64,000 nt of DNA from Macrosoma leucophasiata. Taxonomy: Eukaryota > Arthropoda > Insecta > Lepidoptera > Hedylidae. The number at the start of each line of letters is the position of its first letter. Positions within the stretch are counted from its first letter, which is position 1. Both the position numbers and the translations under genes were made by a program. Shown here piece after piece: positions 43,222 to 54,679 of the stretch. Below the pieces are notes generated by a model that ran no database searches, was not told the DNA's origin, and saw nothing but the letters and a program-made list of their open reading frames with translations. The DNA lies in contig JAWQUS010000004.1 in the NCBI GenBank assembly GCA_036365455.1, positions 2,239,501 through 2,303,500 on the forward strand, written 5' to 3'.

Positions 43222-43592
43222 TGATAGCCCTCTACCCGGGAATTGAATCCAGGGCTGGTTATACTGGTGGTAGAGCACCAGTGACGGAGCTCGCGGGCGT
43301 AGGCACCACCGCATTACCTAATATACTTGCCGCCAAATAGTAGTGTTCAGCACTATCGTGTTCCGGTCAGGTGGTAATGTACGGCCCTGTAATTTCCGGC
43401 ACAGAGGCATAACACCTTAGGCCTCAGGAGTGGTAACGCATCTGCATTTTGACCTCGGTCTTTGTGTGGGTGTCTATAGGCTGCAGTCATCACTTAACAT
43501 CAATGTGAACTGCATGCTTGTTAGCCACTTCCATAACATAAAAAAGGGCCCCAGCGTAGCAGTAGTAACCTGCTACCAGCTAGGCAGTTAAT
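43222..43592 (-). repeat. S3 head region split by S1
   Basis: CTCTACCCGGGAATTGAATCC at left, GGGCCCCAGCGTAGCAG and TAGGCAGTT at right of the insertion. Confidence 0.75.
43263..43546 (+). repeat. S1 retroposon, full, inside S3
   Basis: Complete from ACTGGTGGTAGAG to CATAACATAAAAAA. Confidence 0.9.
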
Positions 43593-43609
43593 ACATATTC
43601 ATTATAATA

Positions 43610-43965
43610 AATAATAATAATGGCAACCCATTACACGTCCCACTGCTGGGCACGAGTATCTCCCCTTTTTTTTTGAGGGGAGGCCTGGAGCTTACTCCAC
43701 CACGCTGCTCCAATGCGGATTGGTGGAGGTGGGTTAGTGGTCAACCCGCTGTCGGATGTTTTCAAACCGCCCATAAGGCCTCCGACAAGGTTTAACGACT
43801 GCTATCTATCGATAGCAACCGGGACCGACGGCTTAACGTGCCCTCCGAAGTACGCGCATTTAATTTGCGCTCGGTCACCTATCACACTTCCCGACCGCAC
43901 CCGTAGTGCTTAACCGAGTAGATCGCTTACGATCTACACCAGCCGCCGGTCCATGCGCGCAACAC
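43610..43965 (+). repeat. Dispersed retroposon R5
   Basis: CCCACTGCTGGGCACGAG, GGAGGCCTGGAGCTTACTCC, TGTCGGATGTTTTCAAACCG; second copy at 56242-56582. Probably a LINE/SINE 3' part; the reading frame across it is incidental. Confidence 0.65.
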
Positions 43966-44439
43966 ATATTCATTATATGAGTAAAATTAATAAAATATAC
44001 ATTAGTACACGAACCACATGAACTCATTTTCTAGAAATTATCCTCAGACAGACAAATAAGCGGGTTAAAGCTATACGTATCACGAAACCAAAAGTTGGCA
44101 GAAACAGTAACATCACAGATCCATATGCGTACATCGATAAGTGTTTTTGGGGCCCATTTCAATCAGTACAGCCGTAAACACAGCGTGTCACCCATTATAC
44201 TTGCGTTCACTAATTATTGTGAGGTCAGGGAGTGACAGTCAATCGTTAACAGTGGTACAACTACCTATATACGATATCGTAAACATTTTTTTTATAATAC
44301 TAGCTGTGCTAAAACTGTGCATTTAAGGTGTGAAGTATAACTTCAGAAATAGACTTATTTTCAGACCTACTGATACATAAAAAAATCTTAACAATCGATC
44401 AAGCCGTTGTTCACAACCGGTCAACATGACCTTCGTGCA

Positions 44440-44937
44440 AACATGCAGACAAGCATGTAGCTCATATGGATGTTAAGTGATGACTGCAGCCTATAGATAT
44501 ATACAAAAACCAGAGGTCAAAATGCAGATGCGTTGCCACCTCGGAGACCTAAGTTGTTATGTCTCTGTGATAATTATTACAGGGCCATACATCGACGACC
44601 CGGTTAGTTCAGCGGTGCGAAACCACCGTTTGATTCGAAGGGTCGCGGGTTCGATCCCCGCACCGGAACAAATATTTGTATGGCCTAAAGATATTTGTTT
44701 CGGGTCTGGGTGTTTGTGTATGTGTTGTATGTGTACAACAGCATCTACGACACAGGTTTTTAAAATACCTAATGTGGAACTGTGAGTGTAAGTACGCGTA
44801 TCTTATTTTTATTTATTTATGGTATACATTACCATCTAATCGAAACAGGATAGTGCTGAACACTACCAATTGGCGGCAGATAGAGGTAATGCGGTGGTGC
44901 CTACGCCCGTGAACACCGTCACTAGAGCTCTACCACA
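44440..44937 (-). repeat. S1 old copy split by S2
   Basis: Tail half ends GGGCCATACAT; head half resumes at ATACATTACCATC. Confidence 0.8.
44594..44811 (+). repeat. S2 SINE nested in S1, ATACAT duplicated
   Basis: Full head with both Pol III boxes; ATACAT flanks each side, so this S2 post-dates the S1. Confidence 0.85.
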
Positions 44938-45048
44938 AATAAAATTTTTGTTACTATTCCTCTCATTTATTCGTGATGGTGTATTCTAATACTTTTTACA
45001 TATATAAGTATCTAGATATAAAAATAAGAATAATGTTATTATATATAT

Positions 45049-45434
45049 ACTGGGTGACTTTTTTTACCGTCTTGAAAAAAATAGGGCGTGATAAGCAAAT
45101 GAAATAAAAGCCTATGGCATAGTTATTTATATTATTTTTTTATATTTTCTAACTTCATCTGAAATTAAAATTTCATTAAACATTTCTATTCATTATTCTA
45201 TTTTTAATTTTAGAACACTGAATTTCAACAAACAAACGCCGGCAACTTGACACGATCCTGTTTTTACAAGTTTTGTAGGTAATAGAATAATGAATAGAAA
45301 TGTTTAATGAAATTTTAATTTCAGATGAAGTTAGAAAATATAAAAAAATAATATAAATAACTATGCCATAGGCTTTTATTTCATTTGCTTATCACGCCCT
45401 ATTTTTTTCAAGACGGTAAAAAAAGTCACCCAGT
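45049..45434. mobile_element. M13 long-armed fold-back element, 386 bp
   Basis: Arms of about 160 bp starting ACTGGGTGACTTTTTTTACC, nearly perfect, around about 60 nt. Flanked by (TA)n, so the target site is probably TA. Confidence 0.85.
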
Positions 45435-45454
45435 ATATATATATATACATATTT

Positions 45455-45720
45455 TTTTTATTCTCCATTTAAAGAGCTTGGCCAAAGACCATGACGCTCT
45501 ATACGTTCACATGAATTACATTCTTAATTTTAAAAAAATAATTAAACAACATTAGCTCATTGACAATTGATATAGTTGCAACAGTATTCTGGCGTCATCC
45601 GTAGTAGGATCTGCCAGGACACTGTTGCAATGTCCTATTTCTAATGAAGCCCTGCGATGAGCCTCACCTCGAACACATCCAACCAAAATATGGTATACGT
45701 CTTCCACTTATATATATAAT
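45455..45720 (-). repeat. Probable LINE 3' end
   Basis: T run then TTCTCCATTTAAAGAGC; GTTGCAACAGTATTCTGGCG; no second copy here to confirm. Confidence 0.35.
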
Positions 45721-45741
45721 TGATAACGTTAAATAGCATTT

Positions 45742-46056
45742 AACTGCCTCAGTAGCGTAGTGGTAGCAGGCCACTACTATTACGCTGGAGGTCCTGGGTT
45801 CGATTCTCGGGTCAGGGGATATTAGAGATAACGGTATAAAATCCTTTATCTCTGCTTCTATTGGGATTTTTCCATTTTCTGGAAGTTTCCCAGTACCCCG
45901 GAGTTTGGTGATGTGCCCGGAGATGGCAACAGGTTCGCCACCTGTTTACATGGGCCGAAACGTAACCGGCGAGTCGTGGGTGTTTGCATGTATGATTGAA
46001 GCATGCATTTACCTCTGCCTACCCCTTCGGGGATTACAGGCGTAAAGTTACGTTTT
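45742..46056 (+). repeat. S3 tRNA-headed SINE, full
   Basis: CTGCCTCAGTAGCGTAGTGG to GTAAAGTTACG. Confidence 0.87.
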
Positions 46057-46343
46057 AAATAGCAACTCGTGAGCGTTAATTGAACTGAAAGACTAAAAGA
46101 TCAATCAAGGATTAACCAACACACGGAAATGTATCTACAAAACACAACAGGTAATTTCCGTGTCAATGCGACTCGAGTGAATGAAATGAAAATTGAATGA
46201 CAGCGTCGTTGTTTCATACATGCAGACATGTTGATATCCCAGCTCTGTTTTGGGCAATTTAAAAAAAAATTAGAATCTTGAAAAAACAAAAAAAATAAGA
46301 GTCCCACACAAACAAGCGATTAAAGAAGTATATAAATTTAATG

Positions 46344-46616
46344 TGTCTGTTTTATATTATTTCGCATTAACACATGCTTGTGAAATATATTTTATTTTAA
46401 AAGAAAAATGGAAAGAAAAATTTGACTTCAGGCGAGACTCGAACTCGCGACCTACTGGGTATCTAGTCCAGCGCTGCTGCTACCATAAAGCAATGCAATA
46501 GATGTGAAGGAAAGATTTGACAAATCGGGCAGGACTACAGTAGCTCAATTGGAAAAGCGGCTGTTCGAGTTCGAGTCTCGCCTGAAGTCAAATTTTTCTT
46601 TCCATTTTTCTTTAAT
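46344..46616. repeat. M12 fold-back element with two tRNA-like halves
   Basis: Left part carries a minus-strand tRNA-like segment (CGAGACTCGAACTCGCGACC...AGTCCAGCGC); right part a plus-strand, internally shortened one (CAGTAGCTCAATTGG, GTTCGAGTCTCGCCTG). Outer arms as in the copy at 11812. Confidence 0.75.
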
Positions 46617-46695
46617 GTGTCTGTTGGTTCTTCAATATTTGACCCAAGCTTCGTCGCGCCGGATACCCGCTAATATGTATAAAGAAAATAAATAA

Positions 46696-46887
46696 AATAC
46701 GCTTACACTCACAGCCCCACAGTAGGTATAAACCTGTGTCGTGGATGCCGTTGTACACATACACCTCATACACAAACACCCAGACCCGAAACAAATATCT
46801 GTAGGTCTGTTGTCCCGGTGCGGGGATCGAACCCGCAACCCATCGAATCAAACGGTCATCTCACACCGCTGCACTAACCGGGTCGTC
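46696..46887 (-). repeat. S2 tRNA-headed SINE, full
   Basis: Small deletion between the tRNA part and body (TAGGTCTGTTGTCCCGG). Confidence 0.85.
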
Positions 46888-47066
46888 GAAGTGAGTCACA
46901 GTGAGTATCTTTCTCATATATTTCAATTATTATTTATTTATTTTATTCTTACTTCTTTCAAGTATTATACTCGATTGGATAAATGAAAACGCACTAAAAT
47001 CGATCCACTTGATTGGAATCTTCGATATCACAGATAGATATTCAGAGTAAACCCATAACAGGAGGA

Positions 47067-47351
47067 TTTTTTTTATGTTATGGTAGTGGCAAACAAGCAT
47101 GCAGTTCACATTGATGTTAAGTGATGACTGCAGCCTATAGACATCCACACAAAGACCAAGGTCAAAATTCAGATCCGTTACCACTCCTGAGGCCTAAGGT
47201 GTTATGCCTCTGTGCTGGAAATTATAGGGCCGTACATTACCACCTGACCGGAACACGATAGTGCTGAACACTACCATTTGGCGGCAAGTATATTAGGTAA
47301 TGCGGTGGTGCCTACGCCCGCGAGATCCGTCACTGGAGCTCTACCACCAGT
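47067..47351 (-). repeat. S1 retroposon, full length
   Basis: Poly-T to ACCACCAGTA. Confidence 0.9.
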
Positions 47352-47431
47352 AAAATATGCCATAATCACCATGATTATATTGGCCTTTGGAACTCTGCCA
47401 GCGAATGACAAACAATGACTCTTTTTCTTTC

Positions 47432-47586
47432 TTTTGTTTATGTAATGGAAGTGGAGAACAAGCATGCAGTTCACATTGATGTTAAGTGAAGACTGCAGCC
47501 TATAGACACCCAAAGACCGAGGTCAAAATGCCGATGCGTTACCACTCCTGAGGCCTAAGATGTTATGCCTCTGTGCCGGAAATTAC
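47432..47586 (-). repeat. S1 copy, head truncated
   Basis: Stops at GCCGGAAATTACT. Confidence 0.8.
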
Positions 47587-47825
47587 TTACTTTTCTTTTC
47601 TCTTTACTCTTTGTTATCAGTTTGTAAAAGGGGAAATGAGACATTCTAATGATATAATTACTTGTCTACATTAGTATATTATATTTAGTTGTATCTTTAT
47701 GATATTCTTCTCGTATATATTTTTTTAGCTTGTAAATTGACATGTATATCAATAATAATTGTTAGTCACTTTAATTAATTTTGTTTGTTTTTGACGTGTC
47801 ATAAGAGGTGCCTGTCACTCTAAAT

Positions 47826-47992
47826 CAGAGGTTCCCAAACTATTCTTTTTTTTTACTATTTCCCTTTCAATTTTTTTCTGGTTCGGTGGACCCCCTTGCT
47901 AACATTTATATCACTTTCCCATATATCCCATTTTTATTTCGAGTCTCCCATACACCCCAGGGGGTCTATATGGACCACTTTGGGAATCACTG
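47826..47992. mobile_element. M4 hAT-type MITE, 167 bp
   Basis: CAGAGGTTCCCAAACT...TTTGGGAATCACTG with CTCTAAAT repeated exactly at 47818-47825 and 47993-48000. Confidence 0.9.
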
Positions 47993-48023
47993 CTCTAAAT
48001 GAATAAATTAATTTCTGATTCTG

Positions 48024-48230
48024 ATTCACCACGCTTGGCATGTGGATTAGCGATCGCAGTGGCGATAGCTTTATCGCAAGACGCAGCTGCCCATCTTGCT
48101 TTATTGCACTTACTACCGCCCCATTGGAATGGTTTTATTCGGTTGACTGACTGCACTAACGGATAAATTCCCTTCTAGTGGAAGAATATTCTTCCGCTAG
48201 TGGGCGGTGGGTCGTCACATTCCGATGCCA
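48024..48230 (-). repeat. LINE-related dispersed repeat
   Basis: GGATTAGCGATCGCAGTGGCG shared with 17600; CCATTGGAATGGTTTTATTCG reversed at 39350; GGGCGGTGGGTCGTCAC shared with 38100. Confidence 0.5.
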
Positions 48231-48490
48231 TTAGACATACAGATATGCACGTCAAAATTATAGCACCTCCCTTTTTCCGTTGTCTATAAAAAATACTTCT
48301 TCTAGTAAAAAATGCATTTATTCAGTTGTCTCTTCAGTTATTCCAGGTAAGTAGCATTTAATTGCAACAACGGTGTTTATTTACGGAAACAAATAAAAAA
48401 AATACACAGAAATAACAATAAATTTTCATCAAGTGTGGAAACGTAGGCGATTGGCGGGCGACGCGGGGGGCGGGTACACTCACTCCCAAA

Positions 48491-48496
48491 TATAAA
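48491..48496 (+). promoter_or_regulatory. TATA box of candidate gene start
   Basis: TATAAA in a GC-rich setting, 30 bp before an initiator-like TTCACG at about 48521, followed by a 48-nt leader, an ATG and a donor site. Spacing is what insect TATA promoters show. Direction +. Confidence 0.55.
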
Positions 48497-48568
48497 GCGT
48501 GCTACGCGGCTACGCCGGCATTCACGTAGCACTTCGTAGCCGTAGCACCACTCACCGAAGAAATCACA

Positions 48569-48579
48569 ATGGCTTTCGG
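48569..48579 (+). CDS. Candidate first coding exon of an unidentified gene (Met-Ala-Phe-Gly...)
   Basis: ATGGCTTTCGG followed by GTAAGT at 48580. Start context ATCACAATGG is good for insects. Eleven coding bases leave phase 2. Very short first exons are common in insect fatty-acid-binding, cuticle and muscle genes, but the product cannot be told from four residues. No convincing second exon was found between here and 64000, so the gene would have a first intron over 15 kb. Confidence 0.45.
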
Positions 48580-49302
48580 GTAAGTTTTTAAAATATATAT
48601 TTTTTATATTTTCACATTTTTCTTCAAAAACGTGCGAGTGCTGTAGCACACAGAAATGAACTCAATTTTTTTTATCGTATAGAAATAATATTAAAAATAT
48701 AAACTTTATAAAATGCAACTAATGGCTTGCATAAAACGGAATAAAATATTATTTTACAAATAAAAGTTTAGATCGGCGATTGTAGAAGTTAATATTATTT
48801 AAACAATTAAATACAATAAACGTATTTAATTTTTTTTTTACCTTTGCGTGTTGATTTTTTTATATACATAAATAAATATTATTACTCACACTAAGATGAT
48901 TAATATAAAACTTTTAATGCACGTACAAAAATTATACATCAATGAGTACCTATTTTTTCTCTCTTATTCAATTAGAATGTTCAGTTTAAGGTCTTAAACA
49001 TTAAAGCAGTCAAATGTGAATAAAATAAAGCCTAGTTTTGAAAGTTAGCATGATTGTCATTAAAATTACAGAATAATTTTGAAAGTTTCGCAATTATATG
49101 AAACTATATTTTTTAATTTTCAAAAAACTTTTCTTTCTTTTAGATGTCTTAAGCCTAGCTAATTATAAACAAAATCTTAGCAAGTATCTTAACAATATAT
49201 GTATCTGTAGTAGGATATAACTCTCGAACTTATTGATCTTTTTAAACGTAGTCGAATAGAAAAAATATTTAAAAGCAAAAATCATTATTTTTTACGAAAT
49301 GT
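48580..49302. other. Start of presumed intron 1 of the 48569 gene
   Basis: AT-rich sequence without recognised repeat or reading frame up to the S1 copy at 49303. Confidence 0.35.
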
Positions 49303-49583
49303 CTTTTTTTTATGTAGTTAAAGTGGCAAACAAGCATGCAGTTCAAATTGATGTTAAGTGATGACTGCAGCCTATAGACACTCACACTAAAACCAAGGTC
49401 AAAATACAGATGCGTTACCACTCCTGAGGCCTAAATTTTTATGCCTTTGTGCCGGAAATTACAGAGCCGCACATTACCACCGGAACACGATAGTGCTGAA
49501 CACTACCATATAGCGACAAGCATATTACGTAATGCGGTGCTACCTACGCCCGCGAGTTCCATCACTGGAACTGTACTACCAGT
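49303..49583 (-). repeat. S1 retroposon, full, diverged
   Basis: Several changes in the head (CTGTACTACCAG). Confidence 0.85.
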
Positions 49584-49803
49584 GAAATTCCATCTGTAAT
49601 TTATTATTGAAAACACTTTAATTTAAAACTTAAGCATTCGGAACATAATTATATTCAAAATTTCCTCTTTATCATTATTTCGTACTAAGACAATTCAGTT
49701 TGTTATGATAAAAAACTTGAGACGTTGCTTAACATAACAGGTAAGGTTCGGTTCCTTATCAGAATAAATATTTTATTATAAAAAGTGGTTGTTTCGTTGT
49801 TTC

Positions 49804-49829
49804 GACAATACACATTACGTGTATTGTCT
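49804..49829. repeat. Short hairpin
   Basis: GACAATACAC and GTGTATTGTC around ATTAC. Confidence 0.6.
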
Positions 49830-49971
49830 TAGGTTCAAAAGAAATATAGTTTCTTTAGGATTGAGCCGAGTTCAAAGGAATATAAGTCCATACATTATGT
49901 TGTATGACGAGATTTAAAAGACCACAGCTCTATCAGTTATTAGGGTAACATAACATCAGCTACAAAGTTTT

Positions 49972-50216
49972 ACTGGTGGTAGAGCTCCGGCGATGGAGCT
50001 CGCGGGCGTAGGCACGACATTACCTAATCTACTTACAACACTATCGTGTTCCAGTCGGGTGTTAATCTACGCCCCTATAATTACTGGCACAGAGACACAA
50101 TGCCGTAGGCCTTAGGAGTGGCAACGCATCTACATTGAAATTGCTGGTTTCATATAAATGTTTATAGGCTACAATATTACTTACCATCAATGTTAACTGC
50201 ATGCTAGTTTGCCTCA
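49972..50216 (+). repeat. S1 older copy
   Basis: Internal losses around CTTACAACACTATCG; ends GCTAGTTTGCCTC. Confidence 0.75.
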
Positions 50217-50240
50217 AAAAGTAACAGCCCTCTGTAACTA

Positions 50241-50492
50241 CAGTGTTCAACAATAAATATTGCACATCGAGCCTAGGAAGGAGACTTCGGCTTATTTCGG
50301 GTCTGTAGAGCGTTATCTCTTTCGCACCGAACATATTTGACGTTTCTCGACCATTTTGATCAAGTTTTGACCAATACCGGACTGTCAGTGCTTACGAAGG
50401 CAGTGCGCAACAGAGATAACACTCTACGAAGTCGAAACGAGCCGATCGTCTCTTTTGCAGGCTCGATGTGCAATATTAATTGTTGAGTACTG
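50241..50492. mobile_element. M2 MITE, full 252-bp copy
   Basis: CAGTGTTCAACAATAAATATT to GTTGAGTACTG, TA on both sides; same length as 7942-8193. Confidence 0.85.
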
Positions 50493-50611
50493 TAAATTAT
50501 CATAAGACAACTTTTTCGAGGCTACGGAGCTCTAATAGATTATTCAGCTGTTGTCGTATATGGTGATGTCGGTGATCTCATAATGGTGCAGGAAAGGCAA
50601 ACATTTTTATT

Positions 50612-50757
50612 GCAGCCTATAGAACACCAAAACTAGCGGTCAATGTGCCGTGCTGATCGTTTTGACTACATTAAGTTTCTGTGTAGGTGAGACTGTAGTC
50701 ATCACTTAACATCTATGTGAACTACATGATTGTTTGTTACCTTCGTAACATAAAAAA
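50612..50757. repeat. Two old S1 fragments, inverted
   Basis: GCAGCCTATAGAACACC (minus) then GTCATCACTTAACATCTATG to ACATAAAAAA (plus). Confidence 0.55.
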
Positions 50758-50768
50758 ATAATCACTTA

Positions 50769-50917
50769 CCCCCGTATTCATAAACGTACTTTAGATACGT
50801 TTTAGCTATATAATGCTTTGTCTTTGTCAGTTGCATTGTCAAATGTGCAGGATAGAAAAAGACAAAGGAGAGATTAGCAACATACGTTTAGCTAAAATAC
50901 GTTTATGAATAAGGGGG
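50769..50917. mobile_element. M3 MITE with TTA duplication
   Basis: 149 bp, TTA at 50766-50768 and 50918-50920. Confidence 0.85.
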
Positions 50918-51254
50918 TTAGACTTTTTAATAAAATACACATCTAAACTAGCCGTCTACTTTAAAATTTTAAAAGTAAAAATTACAAGTCCCTAATCCAA
51001 GATCACATCTTGTGAAAGGAGAACCATGAAAGGCCTTTTAGATGATAAAAAAAAGGAAAAATTCTATCCACTAATTACATTTCTCGCTTTAAATCAGACT
51101 TGGAATGCGGCAAAACAAAGTTGGTGAAATTAAACGTTTCTAAGGCGGCCAGTTCGTTTTTTTTGTTTAGATTTATTCGGTCGTTGATTTTAAGACGAAA
51201 TCGTGATGGTTCAAATTCCATGAAACATGATTAGGTAAAATCCTAGTTTGTAAT

Positions 51255-51790
51255 TAATAGAATAGAAAATGTTTTTATTTCGAATAGATCTTTACAGCTA
51301 CTTTCAAAACGTCAAAAAATCATAAAATACCTAGAGTGAATAACCATTACATATAGTAAAGCAAAAACATATATTAATATTAAGTATAAAATCAGAATTT
51401 AAACTACTCAGTTAAAACATAATAATCACAAAATTTTTCAATTCCTTCAATGATGATCAATGAAGAAAAAGAAAAACTTATTCGTCAAGATCAAAGTTAT
51501 TCACTTAGCAGAGTTCCAAGTGCAGTCACTACTGAGAAGAACTCCGCTACCCAACAAACTCAGTAAGAGCTCTTTTAAATGAGAGCTTAGAATCAGATCT
51601 AGTGCAGATTATCGTGAAAAATCAAATAATGTGAACGTCCATAGCATAGATGCAAATAAACTGCTATCTACTAAATGAGATGTAGCTCCTGCAAACCAGA
51701 ACAGAGCAGTCCTCACCAACAGCACCCGTTCACGAGTATGACGCATGTGGCAGCCATTGCCCTCCTCAACCATTTTAGAGGGAAGTGAGC
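51255..51790 (-). repeat. LINE 3' end fragment
   Basis: GAATAGAAAATGTTTTTATTTC start, CCTAGAGTGAATAACCA shared with 33010; CACGAGTATGACGCATG block further in. Confidence 0.45.
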
Positions 51791-51793
51791 ATT

Positions 51794-52440
51794 CTATAAT
51801 GGCATCGCTATTCGCATATTGCCAGTGTCAAGTAAACGATATTTCATATTCGTAATAAACAGCGTAAAATTCAGTCAGTCAGTCAGTCAATTACCAGATT
51901 TAACAGTCAGTCAGAGTCACAGTCAGGCATTGGAATAAAGTGATGGCTACTTTACCAGAACATTTACAATGAAGTTTTGAAGGCAATCGGAAAGGCCGTG
52001 TTTTCGCAATTTTTTTTTTTTTATGTTTTAAAAGTGGCAAACAAGCATACAGTTCACATTGATGTTAAGTGATGACTGCAGCCTATAGACACCCACACAA
52101 TGACCAGAGGTAAAAATGCAGATGCGTTACCACTCCTAAGGCCTAAGGTGTTATTCCTCTGTGCCGGAAATTACAGGGCCATACATTACCACCTGACCGG
52201 AACACGATAGTGCTGAACACTACCATTTAGCGGCAAGTATATTAGGTAATGCGGTGGTGCCTACGCCCGCGAGCTCCGTCACTGGAGCTCTACCACCAGT
52301 CTATTTGACTATACACAGGCACTGTAAACCTATATCAAACAAAATGCCACCAACTTTATTTAATACAACTCAAAAATGCACCAAAAAAATGAAATAAAAT
52401 AAGAGCACCACACGCTTCTTTCAAGGTGCCCGACAAACCT
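51794..52440. repeat. Element C, reverse copy, split by S1
   Basis: 51794-52009 and 52301-52440 align to the reverse complement of 4895-5300, continuing from GTGTTTTCGCA to CTATTTGACTATACAC. Confidence 0.75.
52010..52300 (-). repeat. S1 retroposon, full, inside element C
   Basis: Poly-T to ACCACCAGT. Confidence 0.9.
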
Positions 52441-52732
52441 CCAATAAAAGATTTGTACACAGAAAACCAAAAATAAAAAACTGGTCAAGTGCGTTTTGGG
52501 CCACGCGCAGTGTAGGGTTCCGTAGTTTTTAGGTTTGAATAAAGTAAAGAAAAAATTTGTTTCCGAAATTTGAAGAAAACTATATTTCTTCAAAATTTTC
52601 GGGTAAGAAAGTTTTTTGGTCGACTATTACTCGCAAACTTGAAAAGCCAACTTTAGTGTGATAGTATTCCTTTTAATTTCGTTATATGTAGCTACTATCG
52701 CCGTAACGTTTGAATTTCTAACAACAACCTAA

Positions 52733-52785
52733 ATAAACTTGTGTCGTGGGTACCGTTGTACACATACAACACATACACAAACACC
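52733..52785 (-). repeat. S2 fragment
   Basis: AAACTTGTGTCGTGGGTACCG to CACAAACACC, cut by the S1 that follows. Confidence 0.75.
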
Positions 52786-52791
52786 GGTTTT

Positions 52792-53074
52792 ACTGGTGGT
52801 AGAGCTCGAGTGACGGAGCTCGCGGGCGTAGGCACCACCACATTACCTAATATACTTGCCACTAAATGGTAGTTTAGCACTATCGTGTTCCGGTCACGTG
52901 GTAATGTATGGCCTTGTAATTTCCGGCACAGAGGCATAACACCTTAGGCCTCAGGAGTGGTAACGCATTGGCATTTTGACCTTGGTCTTTCTGTGGGTGT
53001 CTATAGGCTGAAGTCATCACTTAACATCAATGTGAACTGCATGCTTGTTTGCCACTTCCATTACATAAAAAAAA
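52792..53074 (+). repeat. S1 retroposon, full length
   Basis: Tail runs directly into an M2 copy. Confidence 0.9.
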
Positions 53075-53321
53075 CAGTATCCAAAAACAATATTGCACAT
53101 CGACCTTAGGAAACTTCGGCTCATCTCGGTTCTGTAGAGCGTTATCTCTATCGCACCTTACCTATGTGTCGTTTGTCAACCATATGGATCAAGTTTTGAT
53201 CAATACCTGACTATCAGCGCTGACGTATTCAGTGTGCAGCAGAGATAATGCTCTACGAAGCCGAAACTAGCCGATTATCTCTTTAGTAGGCTCGATGTGC
53301 AATATTTTTAATGGGTACCTT
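53075..53321. repeat. M2 MITE
   Basis: CAGTATCCAAAAACAATATTG to GCTCGATGTGCAATATTTT. Confidence 0.8.
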
Positions 53322-53539
53322 ATGGCAGAGAATATGTAATAATACTACGTGCAGAATGGACACTTCGACGTCCCGCCCGATTTCCCCGCCTCACCCAAAC
53401 TCCTCCCCTCTTATGGGCGACGTTTGGTAATCTCTTCGTGCTACGCACACAGGTGCATGTGCAGTCACGTCACTGATTGATGTCTGTGTAATAGGGACGA
53501 AATTAACCGTTTGTATGGAATTTTGGCGGAATGTCCGCG

Positions 53540-53593
53540 GTGTGCTTATGGGGAGGCTTTGGTCCAGCAGTAGACATATTTCGGTTTGAAATG
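53540..53593 (+). repeat. RTE 3'-end fragment
   Basis: GGGGAGGCTTTGGTCCAGCAG, ATTTCGGTTTGAAATG, immediately before an S1. Confidence 0.6.
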
Positions 53594-53884
53594 TTTTTTT
53601 TTTTTTTATGTTTTGGAAGTGGCAAACAAGCATGCAGTTCACATTGATGTTTAGTGATGACTGCAGCCTATAGACACCCACACAAAGACCGAGGTCAAAA
53701 TGCAGATGCGTTACCACTCCTGAGGCCTAAGGTGTTATGCCTCTGTGCCGGAAATTACAGGGCCGTACATTACCACCTGACCGGAACACGATAGTGCTGA
53801 ACACTACCATTTAGCGGCAAGTATATTAGGTAATGCGGTGGTGCCTACGCCCGCGAGCTCCGTCACTGGTGCTCTACCACCAGT
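53594..53884 (-). repeat. S1 retroposon, full length
   Basis: Poly-T to ACCACCAGTA. Confidence 0.9.
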
Positions 53885-54124
53885 AAATGATAATTTACTT
53901 GTCCAATTAAATGCATTGTTCTATGGTTTAATCACCGAGTTGGGTGGGTAGAATCCCTATCATCGCATTCACACAGCATCAAATTCGAAATTGTGTTTAA
54001 TTTACGGTACGGATACACGTCTATATTTGGGTTACTGATTTACATATATTTTGTGACAAACAATTCAATCGGCTTAGTAGTTTTGAAACAAATTGGCTGC
54101 GATAAACTGACACCGACACATTTT

Positions 54125-54412
54125 AGTGGTGGTAGAGCTCCAGTGACGGAGCTCGCGGGCACTACCGCATTACCTAATATACTTGCTGCTAAATGGTAGT
54201 TAATTCAGTTTATTAACTTTCAGTTCAGCACTTTCGTGTTCCGGTCAGGTGTTAATGTACGGCCCTGTAATTTCCGGCACAGAGCCCTCAAAAGTGGTAA
54301 CGCATCCACATTTTGACCTTGGTCTTTATGTAAGTGTCTATAGGCTGCAAATCACTTAACATCAACGTGAACTGCATGCTTGTTTGCCACTTCCATTACA
54401 TAGAAAAAAAAC
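54125..54412 (+). repeat. S1 retroposon with small insertion
   Basis: A 24-bp unrelated stretch (TTAATTCAGTTTATTAAC...) follows ATGGTAGT. Confidence 0.85.
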
Positions 54413-54679
54413 ATGAGTTATCCTCTAAGAGTTCCACTGACTTCCACCTTCCAAATTTGAGATTCGGAAGCTTTGAAAAACATTTAACGTACTATTTTGT
54501 TTTATTGTAAATCTCTATTTAAATAATTCCACCATTTTGTTTCTCATGCTCGATCAATATCCAAAGTACCACAAAACGTACTCGGCTCTCATCTATACTT
54601 ATAATAAAACTGTAAAGTGTAAATTCTGTACATTAAAAATATTAAAAAAAAAATACCAGGGGATGTTACTAGATCGATA

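Noticed and set aside
43713..43913. 66-codon frame in R5
   Set aside because: Part of a dispersed repeat also present at 56301, with a different downstream frame.
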